A stretch of 64,000 bases of DNA. It comes from Myxococcus guangdongensis (GTDB lineage: Bacteria > Myxococcota > Myxococcia > Myxococcales > Myxococcaceae). Shown here in pieces: positions 10,333 to 19,348 of this stretch (positions are counted from its first letter, which is position 1; every line of letters begins with the position of its first letter). The notes beneath the pieces are model-generated. The model had not been told where the DNA came from. It worked only from the letters and a program-made list of their open reading frames with translations, and searched no databases. The translations under genes and the position numbers were made by a program. The DNA is taken from NCBI RefSeq assembly GCF_024198255.1, contig NZ_JAJVKW010000002.1, forward strand, positions 248,001 through 312,000, written 5' to 3'.

Positions 10333-12543
10333 TTGAGCGGCCAGCCCAGCGTCCTGCAAGTCGTCATCCTCCGCGACGGACTCCTCGTTGGGACGGAAGT
10401 GTTCGTCCCCGGCACGTATGCGCTCGGGTCGGACCCGGCGTCGGATCTGCGCCTGGACGACCCGGCCGTGGAGCCGCGTCACGCGCTGCTCTACTTCCAG
10501 AACGGTCGCGCGGCCATCCAGGACGCGGGCACCGCCACGGGCCTGTTCGTCAACGGCCACCGCGTCACCGCGTGTGAGATCCGCTCGGTGGACGAGGTGC
10601 TGTGCGGCCCCTTCGTCCTCAAGACGCGCGTGCTCGCGCAGCGCCCCCAGGAGGTGAAGCCCCAGCCTCCGCCGGAGGTCGCCGCGCTGTTCGGCACGCC
10701 GCAGCCCCCCGCGCCCCAGCCGCCGCCCCAGCAGGCCGCGCCCGTGCGCCAGCTGCGCCCGGTACAGGCGCCGACGCAGCCGCTCGCCACCACCGTCCCC
10801 GCGGTGCGCGCGGTGCCGCAGCACGCCGCGCCCTCCGCCGCGACGCAGGCCATCTATCCGCAGCACGCGGCCCAGCCCGCCGTGGTGCCCATGCCGGCGC
10901 CCGTCGCGCCGCAGCCCGCCGTCAACGGCGCGGTCGCGCACGCGGCCCCGCCCGCGCAGCCCGTGGCCCTGCACGCGCCGGTGCCCGTGCCCGCGGGTAC
11001 CGTCCCCTCCGTGCGCCGCCGCGCGACGCAGGAGCCCGCCGCCGCCCCGGTCAACACCGGCATGCTGCTGGCGGAGGACCTGCTCGCGGACGTGGCGCTC
11101 GACCCGCTCCCCGTCGCGCAAGGCCCGCTGTTGCAGGAGCCGCGCGTCACCGCCTCCCGGCCCACGCACGCGCCGCGCATCGACGCGGGCAAGGGCTCCT
11201 CACAGCTGTACCTGGAGCTGTACTGGGGAACGGTGCGCCGCGACGCGCGCCGCTTCGCGCCGGACAAGAAGAAGCCGGTGGTCGCCTCGCTCGAGCTGCC
11301 GGAGGCGATGCCGCTGTGGGGCTTCACGCTGCCGGAGACCGGCGCGCCCTTCACGCTGGCCGAGTCCATCAGCGGCTCCTTCCGCCTCTTCGTGCCGCCG
11401 GGCACGGAGGTGGAGAAGAGCGGCTCGGATGGCCGCTTCACGCCCGTCACCGGCGCCGCGCTCGAGTCCGACGGCAGCCGCCGCTTCATCACGCTGCGCG
11501 AGGGCGTGGGCGCCCGGCTGACGCAGGGCCAGATGTCGCTGGTCGCCTACGCGGCCCCCGTGCCCGCGCGCGTGTTCGTCAACCCGCTGCGGGGCCTGCC
11601 GTGGCTGGCGCTCACGTGCTTCGCGATGTTCGCGTCGGGCCTGGGCGCGTTCATCGCGCTCAAGCCGCCCACGCCGGAGACGGCGGACTTCACGCAGAAG
11701 AACCTGCCGCCCGTGGCGCTGCGCCTCATCGCCCCCGAGCCCAAGAAGAAGGAGGAGGCGAAGAAGAAGCTGGAGGCGCTCAAGGAGAAGGCCAAGCCGG
11801 TGAAGAAGGAGGAGGCGAAGGTCGCGGAGAAGGCACCGCCCAAGCCGGTGGAGAAGACGCCTCCCCAGCCCGTCAAGGCCGTGGCCGCCGCGCAGCCGGA
11901 GAACAAGGCGCTCAAGGCGCTCGCGAAGCTGTCGGCCGCGGGCCCCGCCACCAATGACCTGCTCGCCGCCGTGGACAAGCTGGGCAGCGGCCCGGGCAGC
12001 AAGAACGTGAAGAACTCCAACTACAAGCTGTCGGGCCTCATCGGGAAGGCGCCCATCGCCAACGCGGGCCTGGGCACCTTCGGCCTGGGCGGTGGAGGCA
12101 AGGGCGGCGGCGCCACGCTCGGCGCGGAGCTCCTGCGCGGCAAGGGCGGCGGCGGCATCGGCGCGCTGGGCGCGGGCTCGGTGGGCAAGGGGAAGGTGGG
12201 AGGCACCGTCACGCGCGCCACCGCGCGCAGCATCGCCTCCACGCAGGGCACGGTGGACCGCGAAGCCGTGGCGCGCGTCATCAACAGCCACCTGAACGAG
12301 GTGCACGGCTGCTACGAGCGCGCGCTGCTCAAGGACCCGGGCCTGGCCGGCAAGGTGGTGCTCGAGTGGACCATCGGCGCCAACGGCCGCGTGGCCGCGG
12401 CGAAGACCAAGTCCTCCACGCTGCGCAATGCCTCCGTCGAGGCGTGCATCCTCTCCAATCTGAAGACCTGGACCTTCCCCGCCCCCAAGGGCGGCGTGGT
12501 CATCATCACCTACCCGTTCCTCTTCAACTCCGTCGGCTACTGA
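10333..12543 (+). CDS. FHA and AgmX/PglI C-terminal domain inner-membrane protein (GltG-like)
   Basis: A 736-residue protein. TTG 10333 is preferred because AAGGGAG lies 8 bp upstream; TTG 10315 is an in-frame alternative. Domains in order: FHA (about 10-95, with YALGSDPASDLRLDD and EPRHALLYF), a Pro/Ala/His-rich linker (about 100-240), a cytoplasmic middle domain (about 275-415), one transmembrane helix (about 420-442, WLALTCFAMFASGLGAFIAL), a Lys/Glu-rich periplasmic rod, a Gly-rich stretch, and a C-terminal AgmX/PglI TonB-like domain (about 645-736) with its two cysteines in HGCYERAL and VEACIL. This is the architecture of the GltG/NfsG component, which links the cytoplasm to the outer membrane. 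FHA domains read phosphothreonine, so kinase input is likely (inference). Confidence 0.86.
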   Translation: MSGQPSVLQVVILRDGLLVGTEVFVPGTYALGSDPASDLRLDDPAVEPRHALLYFQNGRAAIQDAGTATGLFVNGHRVTACEIRSVDEVLCGPFVLKTRVLAQRPQEVKPQPPPEVAALFGTPQPPAPQPPPQQAAPVRQLRPVQAPTQPLATTVPAVRAVPQHAAPSAATQAIYPQHAAQPAVVPMPAPVAPQPAVNGAVAHAAPPAQPVALHAPVPVPAGTVPSVRRRATQEPAAAPVNTGMLLAEDLLADVALDPLPVAQGPLLQEPRVTASRPTHAPRIDAGKGSSQLYLELYWGTVRRDARRFAPDKKKPVVASLELPEAMPLWGFTLPETGAPFTLAESISGSFRLFVPPGTEVEKSGSDGRFTPVTGAALESDGSRRFITLREGVGARLTQGQMSLVAYAAPVPARVFVNPLRGLPWLALTCFAMFASGLGAFIALKPPTPETADFTQKNLPPVALRLIAPEPKKKEEAKKKLEALKEKAKPVKKEEAKVAEKAPPKPVEKTPPQPVKAVAAAQPENKALKALAKLSAAGPATNDLLAAVDKLGSGPGSKNVKNSNYKLSGLIGKAPIANAGLGTFGLGGGGKGGGATLGAELLRGKGGGGIGALGAGSVGKGKVGGTVTRATARSIASTQGTVDREAVARVINSHLNEVHGCYERALLKDPGLAGKVVLEWTIGANGRVAAAKTKSSTLRNASVEACILSNLKTWTFPAPKGGVVIITYPFLFNSVGY

Positions 12544-12605
12544 CGCGGGGGGCCCACCCCCTCTCCCCGCGCTCCGTTCCGCTCATCCGCCAGGAAGCCC
12601 CCACC

Positions 12606-13241
12606 GTGCGATACGCCCTGCTCATCCTCTTGTTCCTGGCGCCCGGCCTTGCCCGCGCGCAGGCCGAGGCGCTCGAGAACCCCGGCTCCGTCTCCGCCAT
12701 CCAGGAGCGGCAGTACCGGATGCACCACGAGCTGTACCTCGGCGTCGGCGTGCTGCCGGCGGACGCCTTCTACAAGGGCCTCACCGGAAGCGTCTCGTAC
12801 ACGTACCACTTCAGCGACACGTTCGCGTGGCAGGTGGGCCGGGGCACGTACAGCTACAACATCCAGACGTCGCTGCGCCGCCAGCTGGAGCGCGACTTCG
12901 ACGTGGCCCCCACCGCGTCCGCGTTCGAGGACCAGGTGCAGTGGATGGTGGGCTCCGACCTGGTGTGGAGCCCGCTGTACGGCAAGACGGCGGTGCTCAA
13001 CAGCTCCGTGCTGCACTTCGAGGCGTTCCTGCTCGGCGGCGGCACGGTGGTGAAGATCGACCGGCAGGACGGCTTCCGCCCCGCCGTCAACCTGGGCCTG
13101 GGCGTGCGCATGTTCTCCGGCAAGACGGTGTCGTTCCGGCTGGACGTGTCCAACAACGTCGTCTTCGCCGGCGCCTCGCGCATCATCAACGTCCCGGTCG
13201 TCCAGCTCGGAACCGCGTTCAACTTCGGCGCCACGGAATGA
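12606..13241 (+). CDS. Outer-membrane beta-barrel protein of the Glt/Nfs-like operon
   Basis: 211 residues from GTG 12606, with CAGGAAG 8 bp upstream. A signal peptide ends near GLARAQA. The rest is strand-rich with alternating hydrophobic residues (HELYLGVGVLPADAFYKG, SVSYTYHFSDTFAWQVGR, VNLGLGVRMFSG, SFRLDVSNNVVF) and closes with the typical barrel end GTAFNFG. It resembles the small myxobacterial outer-membrane barrel family present beside Glt and Nfs genes. It would give the trans-envelope complex its outer-membrane element. The stop overlaps the next start as ATGA at 13238, so translation is coupled. Confidence 0.83.
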   Translation: MRYALLILLFLAPGLARAQAEALENPGSVSAIQERQYRMHHELYLGVGVLPADAFYKGLTGSVSYTYHFSDTFAWQVGRGTYSYNIQTSLRRQLERDFDVAPTASAFEDQVQWMVGSDLVWSPLYGKTAVLNSSVLHFEAFLLGGGTVVKIDRQDGFRPAVNLGLGVRMFSGKTVSFRLDVSNNVVFAGASRIINVPVVQLGTAFNFGATE

Positions 13242-14917
13242 CTTCACTCTCACTCATCGCCGCGCTCGCCAGCGCCGCGCTCGTCGTGTCTCCAGCGGCC
13301 GCCCGCGCCCAGTCCGGCGGCGGCGCGCTGCCCATGCCACCTCCCCCGGCGAACGCGAAGCCCGCGGCCGCCCCCGCCACGCCGCCCGCGTCCGGCACGA
13401 AGCCCGCGTCCGGCGCCGCCACGCCGCCCGCGCCCGGCACGAAGCCCGCGGAGGGCAGCGCCGCGCCGGCCGCGCCCGGAGCCGACAAGAAGCCCGAGGG
13501 CGACAAGAAGGCCGAGGCCCCCACGCCTCCTCCGGCGTCGCTGCCGCAGAAGGTGGACCCGGCCACGTTCGACCGCGCGCTGCAGGACTACTTCGACGGC
13601 AAGCCGCGCGACGCCGCGGGTCCCCTGTACGCCTGGCTCGAGGCCGCGCCCAAGACGGACGACAACTACGCCTGGGGCCAGTACTTCCTGGCCAAGAGCC
13701 TCATCGACCTGGGCCTCACGCACGCGGGCGCGTCGTACCTGGCGCGCATCGCGCGGGAGCGCTCCAACCCCAACGTCATCCCGCGCGCGCTCGACGCGCT
13801 CAAGGCGCTGACGGACCGGCCGCATGACGAGGTGATGATCGACGAGCAGGTGTTCGGCGCGCTGGACCTGGGCTTCTTGCCCGAGGACACGGGCGCGTAC
13901 GCGCACTACCAGCAGGGCCTGGTGGACCTGCGCGTGGGCAACGAGCGCTGGGCGAACACGCACTTCGCCAAGCTGTCGGAGACGAGCGCGGAGGCGAGCC
14001 ACGCGAAGTTCGCGCTGCTCGTCACGCGGCTCAAGCAGGTGAAGGAGCCGTCCGAGGAGCTCATCGCGGACTTCCTCACGCTGTCCAAGGACGAGAAGCT
14101 CACCCGCTCGGCGCGCAACGAGGCGGCGCTCGCGGTGGCCCGCCTGCGCTACGAGCGCCAGGACTTCACGGGCGCGCTGGAGGCCTACAACCTGGTGAAG
14201 CTGCCCCAGCTGGACCCGGGCCGCGCCAGCCTCTACCTGGAGGAGGCGTGGACCCGCTACAAGCTGGGCGAGCCGCGCGCGTCGCTGGGCATCCTCACCA
14301 CGCTGGACGCGCCGTCCTTCCGCGACGAGTTCCTGCCGGACAAGTACCTGTTGCGCGCGCTCATCTACCGCGACCTGTGCCACTACCTGCCCGCCAAGCG
14401 CGCCGCCAAGGAGCTCACGCGCCGCTTCGCGGACTCGCTGGAGGCGGTGCGCAACCGCGATGACCTGACGCAGGACATCCGCCTGCGCCGCGCGGCCAAC
14501 TCGCACGGCGGCACCCAGCGCGCCTCGCGCTTCGTGGAGACGCTGGATTTGGAGGGCGAGCGCCTGGGCCGCTACGCCGGCAGCTTCGGCGACCGGCTCT
14601 TCACCCACCTGACGAAGCTCTACGACTTGTCCCGCGCGGAGGCCGTGCGGGTGTACGACGCGCGGCTGGCGAGCGCGGTGCGGCACGAGGCGGACACGCT
14701 CCTGCGCGCGGCCGAGCAGGTGCGGCTGATGGAATACGAAGTGGGACTGAAGCTGTACGAGCGCGTGAAGAAGGGCGCCAAGCTGGTGGTGCCGGTGGAC
14801 GAGCCCCTGTTGACGCCCGACAGCGTCGCCTTCCGCTTCGACGGCGAGTACTGGAACGACGAGCTCAAGTCGTACCGGGTCAGCATCGAGAGCCGCTGCA
14901 TCGAGGAGACCCCATGA
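13238..14917 (+). CDS. Secreted TPR protein of the Glt/Nfs-like operon
   Basis: 559 residues; ATG 13238 overlaps the previous stop. Signal peptide (about 1-24), then an Ala/Pro-rich disordered linker (about 30-105) that contains a duplicated 14-residue unit. The remainder is alpha-helical with TPR-like hairpins (AWGQYFLAKSLIDLGLTHAG, AYAHYQQGLVDLRVGNERWA, ASLYLEEAWTRYKLGEPRAS). The C-terminal 120 residues become a longer helical region (TLDLEGERLGRYAGSFGDR, then LLRAAEQVRLMEYEVGLKLY). TPR domains mediate protein assembly; here the likely partners are the barrel and the other TPR proteins of the same operon. It corresponds in kind to the GltD/GltE-type periplasmic subunits, but I cannot say which. 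The stop overlaps the next start (ATGA, 14914). Confidence 0.82.
   Translation: MTSLSLIAALASAALVVSPAAARAQSGGGALPMPPPPANAKPAAAPATPPASGTKPASGAATPPAPGTKPAEGSAAPAAPGADKKPEGDKKAEAPTPPPASLPQKVDPATFDRALQDYFDGKPRDAAGPLYAWLEAAPKTDDNYAWGQYFLAKSLIDLGLTHAGASYLARIARERSNPNVIPRALDALKALTDRPHDEVMIDEQVFGALDLGFLPEDTGAYAHYQQGLVDLRVGNERWANTHFAKLSETSAEASHAKFALLVTRLKQVKEPSEELIADFLTLSKDEKLTRSARNEAALAVARLRYERQDFTGALEAYNLVKLPQLDPGRASLYLEEAWTRYKLGEPRASLGILTTLDAPSFRDEFLPDKYLLRALIYRDLCHYLPAKRAAKELTRRFADSLEAVRNRDDLTQDIRLRRAANSHGGTQRASRFVETLDLEGERLGRYAGSFGDRLFTHLTKLYDLSRAEAVRVYDARLASAVRHEADTLLRAAEQVRLMEYEVGLKLYERVKKGAKLVVPVDEPLLTPDSVAFRFDGEYWNDELKSYRVSIESRCIEETP
13376..13450 (+). repeat. Tandem duplication inside the TPR-protein linker
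   Basis: A 33-bp sequence at 13376-13408 recurs at 13418-13450 with one mismatch and a 42-bp period. It encodes two copies of a 14-residue Ala/Pro/Thr/Lys unit (ATPPASGTKPASGA and ATPPAPGTKPAEGS). The frame is kept, so the duplication only lengthens a flexible linker. Confidence 0.8.
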
Positions 14918-17900
14918 CCGGCCAGCTTACCGGCCTGATTGCCGCCGCCCTGCTGGCGGCCGCCCCTGGTAGCCCGGGCCGCAACGCCGCGGGATTGAAC
15001 CCCATCGTGTCGAAGGCGAAGGAGCGCGACGAGTTCATCGCCAAGCTCAAGCGCGACATCTTCAAGGTGGACCGCGCCATCGGCGAGACGGAGAAGCTCA
15101 TCTCCAAGAGCCGCAACGCGCCGTACCTGCCGGACCTCCAGTTCCGGCTGGCCGAGCTCTACGTGGAGAAGAGCCGCTACGTGTACTACCTGCAGGCCGA
15201 GTCCCGGCCCGAGGGAGCCACGGGCGCCATCGTCTCCCCGGAGACGCGGCTGATGAAGCAGAAGGCGGTGCAGATGTACTACCGCCTGTTGCGCGAGTAC
15301 CCGGACTTCAAGGACGGCGACCAGGTGACGTTCTACCTGGCGCACGAGCAGCGTGAGCTCGGGCAGTTCGACGAGATGCTCAAGACGCTGGGCGATTTGA
15401 CGCGCAAGTTCCCCAACAGCCCGCTGCGGCTGGAGGCGGAGCAGATCCTGGGTGACCACTTCTTCGACAAGGCCGACCTGGTCGAGGCGGAGAAGCACTA
15501 CCAGGCCATCCTCGAGGCCCCGCCCTCCCCCGTTCACGACCTGGCCCGCTACAAGATGGGTTGGATTCGCGTGAACCAGGCCAAGCACGCGGAGGCGGTG
15601 ACGTTCTTCGAGGCCGCGGCGGCCAGCGCTCCTCTGCCGGGCGTGGACGTGAAGAAGGCGCTCAACGTCAAGCGCGAGGCGCTGCTGGACCTGGTCTACA
15701 GCTACACCGAGGCCCGTCCGGCCAAGGGCGCGCTCAACTACTTCGAGAAGCTCAGCGACAGCCGCGCCACGTACTCGCTCGCGCTGGACAAGCTGGGCAA
15801 CCGCTACTTCATCAAGCAGCAGTACGAGTGGGCCATCCCCGCGCTGCGCAAGCTGATGGAGATCCAGCACGACCCGGAGATGGACCTGGAGCGTGGCCAG
15901 AAGCTCTACGACGCGCTCAAGGCGGCCAAGGGCAAGGTGCTGCCGGAGCCGGAGGACCTCCGCGTGCTGGTGCGCGCGGCGGTGCAGAGCAAGACGGACC
16001 CGGAGCTGGTGGAGTCCGAGCGCAAGAAGCAGCTCGCGGAGCTGGAGGAGATGGGCCGCGACCTGGCCACCCAGCTGCACCTGGCGGCGCAGAAGAAGGA
16101 GGAGAAGGAGCTCTACCTGAGCACCGCCGAGGCCTACGAGGCGTACCTGAGCCTCTTCCGCCCCGAGCAGTACGTGCGGCCGATGATGAAGAACCGCGCG
16201 GAGGCGCTCTTCTCCGCCAAGGCCTTCCCGGAGGCGGCCCGTCAGTTCGAGGAGCTGGCGCGGTACGAGGCCAAGGCCAAGGACGTGAAGGGCGAGGAGG
16301 ACGCCATCTACGCGGCGCTGCTCGCGCACTTCTCCACGCTCAAGCCGGAGGAGGCGCTCAAGCGCAACGCGTATGAAGTGGCGGACGCGCGTCAGGCCAT
16401 GAAGCTGCTCGGCGCGGAGTACGTGTCGCGCTACCCCAAGAGCCCCAACGCCCTGGACGTGAAGTTCAACATCGCGCGCGCCTTCTACGAGGACGGCGAC
16501 TACCCCAAGGCCGCGGAGCTGTTCACCGCCTTCGCCCTGTCGCACCCGCAGCACAAGGAGTCCACCGTCGCCGGCAACCTGGCGCTGGACAGCCTGCGGC
16601 AGGTCAACGACTTCAAGGGCCTGGACGAGACGGGCAAGAAGTTCCTCGGCGCGCCGCTGCCGGGCAACTTCCGCGCGGAGGTGCAGAAGATCCTCACGCA
16701 GAGCCGCGCCGAGGCGCTCGACGAGCTGGCGCTGCAGAGCGCCCAGGAGACGGGCGACGTCATCCAGGGCCTCGTGAAGGTGGCCGACGAGAACAAGAAC
16801 AGCGACATCGGCGAGAAGGCCCTGTACGGCGCCTTCACGGCGGCGCGCGAGAAGCGCGACTTGCAGGCCGAGCGCGAGCTGGGCTCCAAGCTGTCGCAGG
16901 ACTACCCCAAGAGCCAGTACCTGTCGGACGTGCTCCTGACGCTCGGCCGTCACGCGGCGGAGGCGGCGGCGTTCGGCGAGGCGGCCACGTGGTTCGAGCA
17001 GGTGGGCCAGAAGCTGGGCTCGGACGTGGCCGGCGTGGATGGGTGGCTGGCGGGCGCGCGGCTGCGCATGGCGCTGGGGGAGTACAAGGAGGCCGCGCGC
17101 AACCTGGAGACGGCGGCGGAGTCCTCCGGCGCTCGCAAGGGCGACGTGCTGGTGCTCCTGGCCGAGGCGCGGCTGAAGGCGAAGGACTACTCGCGCGCGA
17201 AGCTGGCGGCGGAGTCCGCGCTGAAGCAGGACCCGCGCAGCGCGGGCGCGGCGGCGGTGCTCGCGGAGGTGCAGGCGACCACGGCGCCCACGGCGAACGC
17301 GGACGCGCTGGTGGCCACGCTCACCACGGCGGTGCAGGGCCCCAACGGCCAGACGGAGGAGGCGGCCAAGGGCCTGTGGTACCTGGGCGAAATCCTCTAC
17401 CGCGGCTACAAGGACCTGCCGGCGGACAAGGTGGAGGAGAAGGTCGCCGCGCTGCAGAGCCTGGAGGGCATCTACACGCAGGCCGCGTCGCTCGGTTATC
17501 CGGAGTGGGCGGTGGCGTCGCTGTGGCGGCTGGCGCTGGCGTACGGGCACATCGCGGACGTGGTCGAGTCCACGCCGGTGCCGGGCGGGCTGTCGGCCTC
17601 CGAGTCGCAGCAGTTCCAGGCGGCGGTGAAGGAGCAGGTCGGTCCCCTCAAGGCGCGCTCCGAGGAGGCCTTCAAGGCGTGTCTGTCCCGCGCCGAGTCG
17701 CTGGAGGTCTTCAACGCCGCGGTGGTGGGCTGCCGCGCCCGCTCCGAGCAGGCGTCCCTGCCGGTGCCGCAGCCGGGCGCGCCGCTGCAGTCGGCCGCGC
17801 TGGACGAGCTGCGCAAGAAGGCCGAGCGCACCCTCAGCGTGGAGTCGCTGGAGGCGCTGGGCATGGCGTACCTGGACGCGCGGCAGTTCGGCGTGGCGCA

Positions 17901-18186
17901 GCTGACGTTCGGCCGCGTGACGGAGCTGCAGGACACCAAGGCCTCGGCGCACTCCGCGCTGGGCTGGGCGCTGCTCAACATGGGCGACGCCATGGGCGCG
18001 CGCGAGGCCTACGCCAAGGCGATGGACTCCGACCCCACCTACGACAAGGCCCGCCTCAACCTGGCCGCGCTGCGCTGCCGCTTCGGCGACGTGGACGGGG
18101 CCCGGCGGGAGCTGGCGGTCCTCAAGGACGTGGGCTCGCTCACGGGCTCGGACGTGGACAGCGCCGGATGGAAGGCGTGCAAGTGA
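14914..18186 (+). CDS. Large secreted TPR-repeat protein of the Glt/Nfs-like operon
   Basis: 1090 residues, start ATG 14914 inside an ATGA overlap. A short signal peptide (MTGQLTGLIAAALLAAAPGS) leads into a nearly all-helical protein with a conserved-looking N-terminal segment (FIAKLKRDIFKVDRAIGETE) and then many TPR or TPR-like units, for example FRLAELYVEKSRYVYYL, ALYGAFTAAREKRDLQAE and AHSALGWALLNMGDAMGARE. It is the largest protein of the operon and the best candidate for the periplasmic scaffold (GltD/GltE-like). I see no catalytic motif. Its stop overlaps the following GTG as GTGA (18183-18186). Confidence 0.83.
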   Translation: MTGQLTGLIAAALLAAAPGSPGRNAAGLNPIVSKAKERDEFIAKLKRDIFKVDRAIGETEKLISKSRNAPYLPDLQFRLAELYVEKSRYVYYLQAESRPEGATGAIVSPETRLMKQKAVQMYYRLLREYPDFKDGDQVTFYLAHEQRELGQFDEMLKTLGDLTRKFPNSPLRLEAEQILGDHFFDKADLVEAEKHYQAILEAPPSPVHDLARYKMGWIRVNQAKHAEAVTFFEAAAASAPLPGVDVKKALNVKREALLDLVYSYTEARPAKGALNYFEKLSDSRATYSLALDKLGNRYFIKQQYEWAIPALRKLMEIQHDPEMDLERGQKLYDALKAAKGKVLPEPEDLRVLVRAAVQSKTDPELVESERKKQLAELEEMGRDLATQLHLAAQKKEEKELYLSTAEAYEAYLSLFRPEQYVRPMMKNRAEALFSAKAFPEAARQFEELARYEAKAKDVKGEEDAIYAALLAHFSTLKPEEALKRNAYEVADARQAMKLLGAEYVSRYPKSPNALDVKFNIARAFYEDGDYPKAAELFTAFALSHPQHKESTVAGNLALDSLRQVNDFKGLDETGKKFLGAPLPGNFRAEVQKILTQSRAEALDELALQSAQETGDVIQGLVKVADENKNSDIGEKALYGAFTAAREKRDLQAERELGSKLSQDYPKSQYLSDVLLTLGRHAAEAAAFGEAATWFEQVGQKLGSDVAGVDGWLAGARLRMALGEYKEAARNLETAAESSGARKGDVLVLLAEARLKAKDYSRAKLAAESALKQDPRSAGAAAVLAEVQATTAPTANADALVATLTTAVQGPNGQTEEAAKGLWYLGEILYRGYKDLPADKVEEKVAALQSLEGIYTQAASLGYPEWAVASLWRLALAYGHIADVVESTPVPGGLSASESQQFQAAVKEQVGPLKARSEEAFKACLSRAESLEVFNAAVVGCRARSEQASLPVPQPGAPLQSAALDELRKKAERTLSVESLEALGMAYLDARQFGVAQLTFGRVTELQDTKASAHSALGWALLNMGDAMGAREAYAKAMDSDPTYDKARLNLAALRCRFGDVDGARRELAVLKDVGSLTGSDVDSAGWKACK

Positions 18187-18713
18187 GCCCGGGCATCCGC
18201 GCCATGGCGGTCTCCAGCGTCCGGCCCCTCTGGGGGCTGGCGCTGGCCGCCGTGCTGGTGGCTGGCCTGTGCGCGTGCGGCGAAGAGGGGGGGCGGCTGG
18301 AGGGCAGCGTGTCGCCGCTGCTCGACTTGCGCTACACGCGCTCGGAGGCGGTGCTGGCCGAGGGCGAGCTGTCCATCAACTTCGTCAAGCCGCAGGGGCC
18401 CGGCGTCAACACGCTCCTGAAGGTCAGCGCGCGCGTGGGGGACATGATTCCCGAGGGCTACACGGGCGGGTTGGACATCAACCTCGCGGAGGTCCTGGAG
18501 GGTGGCGCGCAGCGGGGCGCCATCGGCCGCAGCGTGCTGGACGAGCCGGCGCGCGTCTTCCCGCCGCTCGAGCGCGGCTCGCTGGTGGTGCAGCGGCTTC
18601 CCACCGCGCAGGGCCAGCGCATCAGCGGCGAGTTCCACGTCACGTTCGTCAACGGCACCGACATCTATTCCGGCCGCACCATCTTCGGCAGCTTCGAGGC
18701 CACCGTTCCATGA
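18183..18713 (+). CDS. Lipoprotein of the Glt/Nfs-like operon, function unknown
   Basis: 176 residues from GTG 18183 (GTGA overlap with the previous stop); ATG 18204 is an in-frame alternative. The N-terminus has a hydrophobic signal and a lipobox-like LVAGLCAC before GEEGG. The mature part is mostly beta-strand with features LDLRYTRSEAVLAEGELSIN, a central VSARVGDMIPEGYTGGLDIN and a C-terminal GEFHVTFVNGTDIYSGRTIF. The last segment resembles a small immunoglobulin-like sandwich. No family is recognised. Coupling on both sides (GTGA before, ATGA after) indicates an obligate subunit of the same complex. Confidence 0.72.
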   Translation: MSPGIRAMAVSSVRPLWGLALAAVLVAGLCACGEEGGRLEGSVSPLLDLRYTRSEAVLAEGELSINFVKPQGPGVNTLLKVSARVGDMIPEGYTGGLDINLAEVLEGGAQRGAIGRSVLDEPARVFPPLERGSLVVQRLPTAQGQRISGEFHVTFVNGTDIYSGRTIFGSFEATVP

Positions 18714-19348
18714 AGCATCTGCTCCTGCTCACCCTTCCCCTGCTCGCCGCCGGCTGCGGCTCCAGCTACGGCATGAAGGTGCCCAACTCGTTGGTGAAGA
18801 AGCTCCCGTTCGAGGTCCGCATCGAGCTGCTCGAGGCGGAGAACGAGCTGGCGCTCGCCGTCGACAAGGTGGACGAGGCGAACAACGAAATCGACCGGGC
18901 CCGCGACAACATCCGCCGCGCCAAGGACCGCCAGGAGGCGGCCGAGGACGAGGTGGACCGGGCCACGGACGAGGTGTCCCGCGAGGTCGCGAAGCTGGCC
19001 ATCGAGGAGTCCGAGGCGCGCGTGGAGTACCTGCGCGCCAAGCAGCGGCTGTCGGTGGGCCTGCGGGACGTGTCGGAGCTGGCGCGCGACTGCGCCTTCG
19101 CGAAGTTCGAGCTGGCCAAGCTGACGTCGGCCCGCAAGGCGAAGGTGCAGGGCAGCGAGGAGCTGGACCCGAAGAAGTACGAGGAGCAGGTGGCCGAGTG
19201 CGAGGCGGAGGTGAAGGAGGAGCGCGCCGAGCTCGCCGAGGAAGAGAAGGAAGAGAAGACGGCGCGTGAGGCGTGGGAGGCGAAGAAGTCCGCCCTCGCC
19301 AAGAAGACGTTCGACGCGCGCGCCAGTCCCTACGTGGAGAACCTGTGA
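18710..19348 (+). CDS. Coiled-coil lipoprotein of the Glt/Nfs-like operon
   Basis: 212 residues. The signal ends in the lipobox LLAAGC (Cys18 or close) and the mature protein starts GSSYGMKVPNSL. From about residue 38 to 200 it is one long, highly charged helix (ELLEAENELALAVDKVDEAN, EVDRATDEVSREVAKLAIEE, VKEERAELAEEEKEEKTARE) with heptad-like spacing, so a coiled coil standing in the periplasm is expected. Only one short break with Cys occurs near LARDCAF. It could act as a spacer between membrane and TPR scaffold (inference). The start overlaps the previous stop (ATGA) and the stop overlaps the next start (TGATG). Confidence 0.8.
   Translation: MKHLLLLTLPLLAAGCGSSYGMKVPNSLVKKLPFEVRIELLEAENELALAVDKVDEANNEIDRARDNIRRAKDRQEAAEDEVDRATDEVSREVAKLAIEESEARVEYLRAKQRLSVGLRDVSELARDCAFAKFELAKLTSARKAKVQGSEELDPKKYEEQVAECEAEVKEERAELAEEEKEEKTAREAWEAKKSALAKKTFDARASPYVENL

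Noticed and set aside
14620..17952. A minus-strand open frame of more than 1100 codons opposite the large TPR gene, and similar long frames opposite many other genes
   Set aside because: They are Arg/Leu/His-rich shadows produced by high GC at the third codon position of the real genes; no ribosome-binding site or domain supports them.
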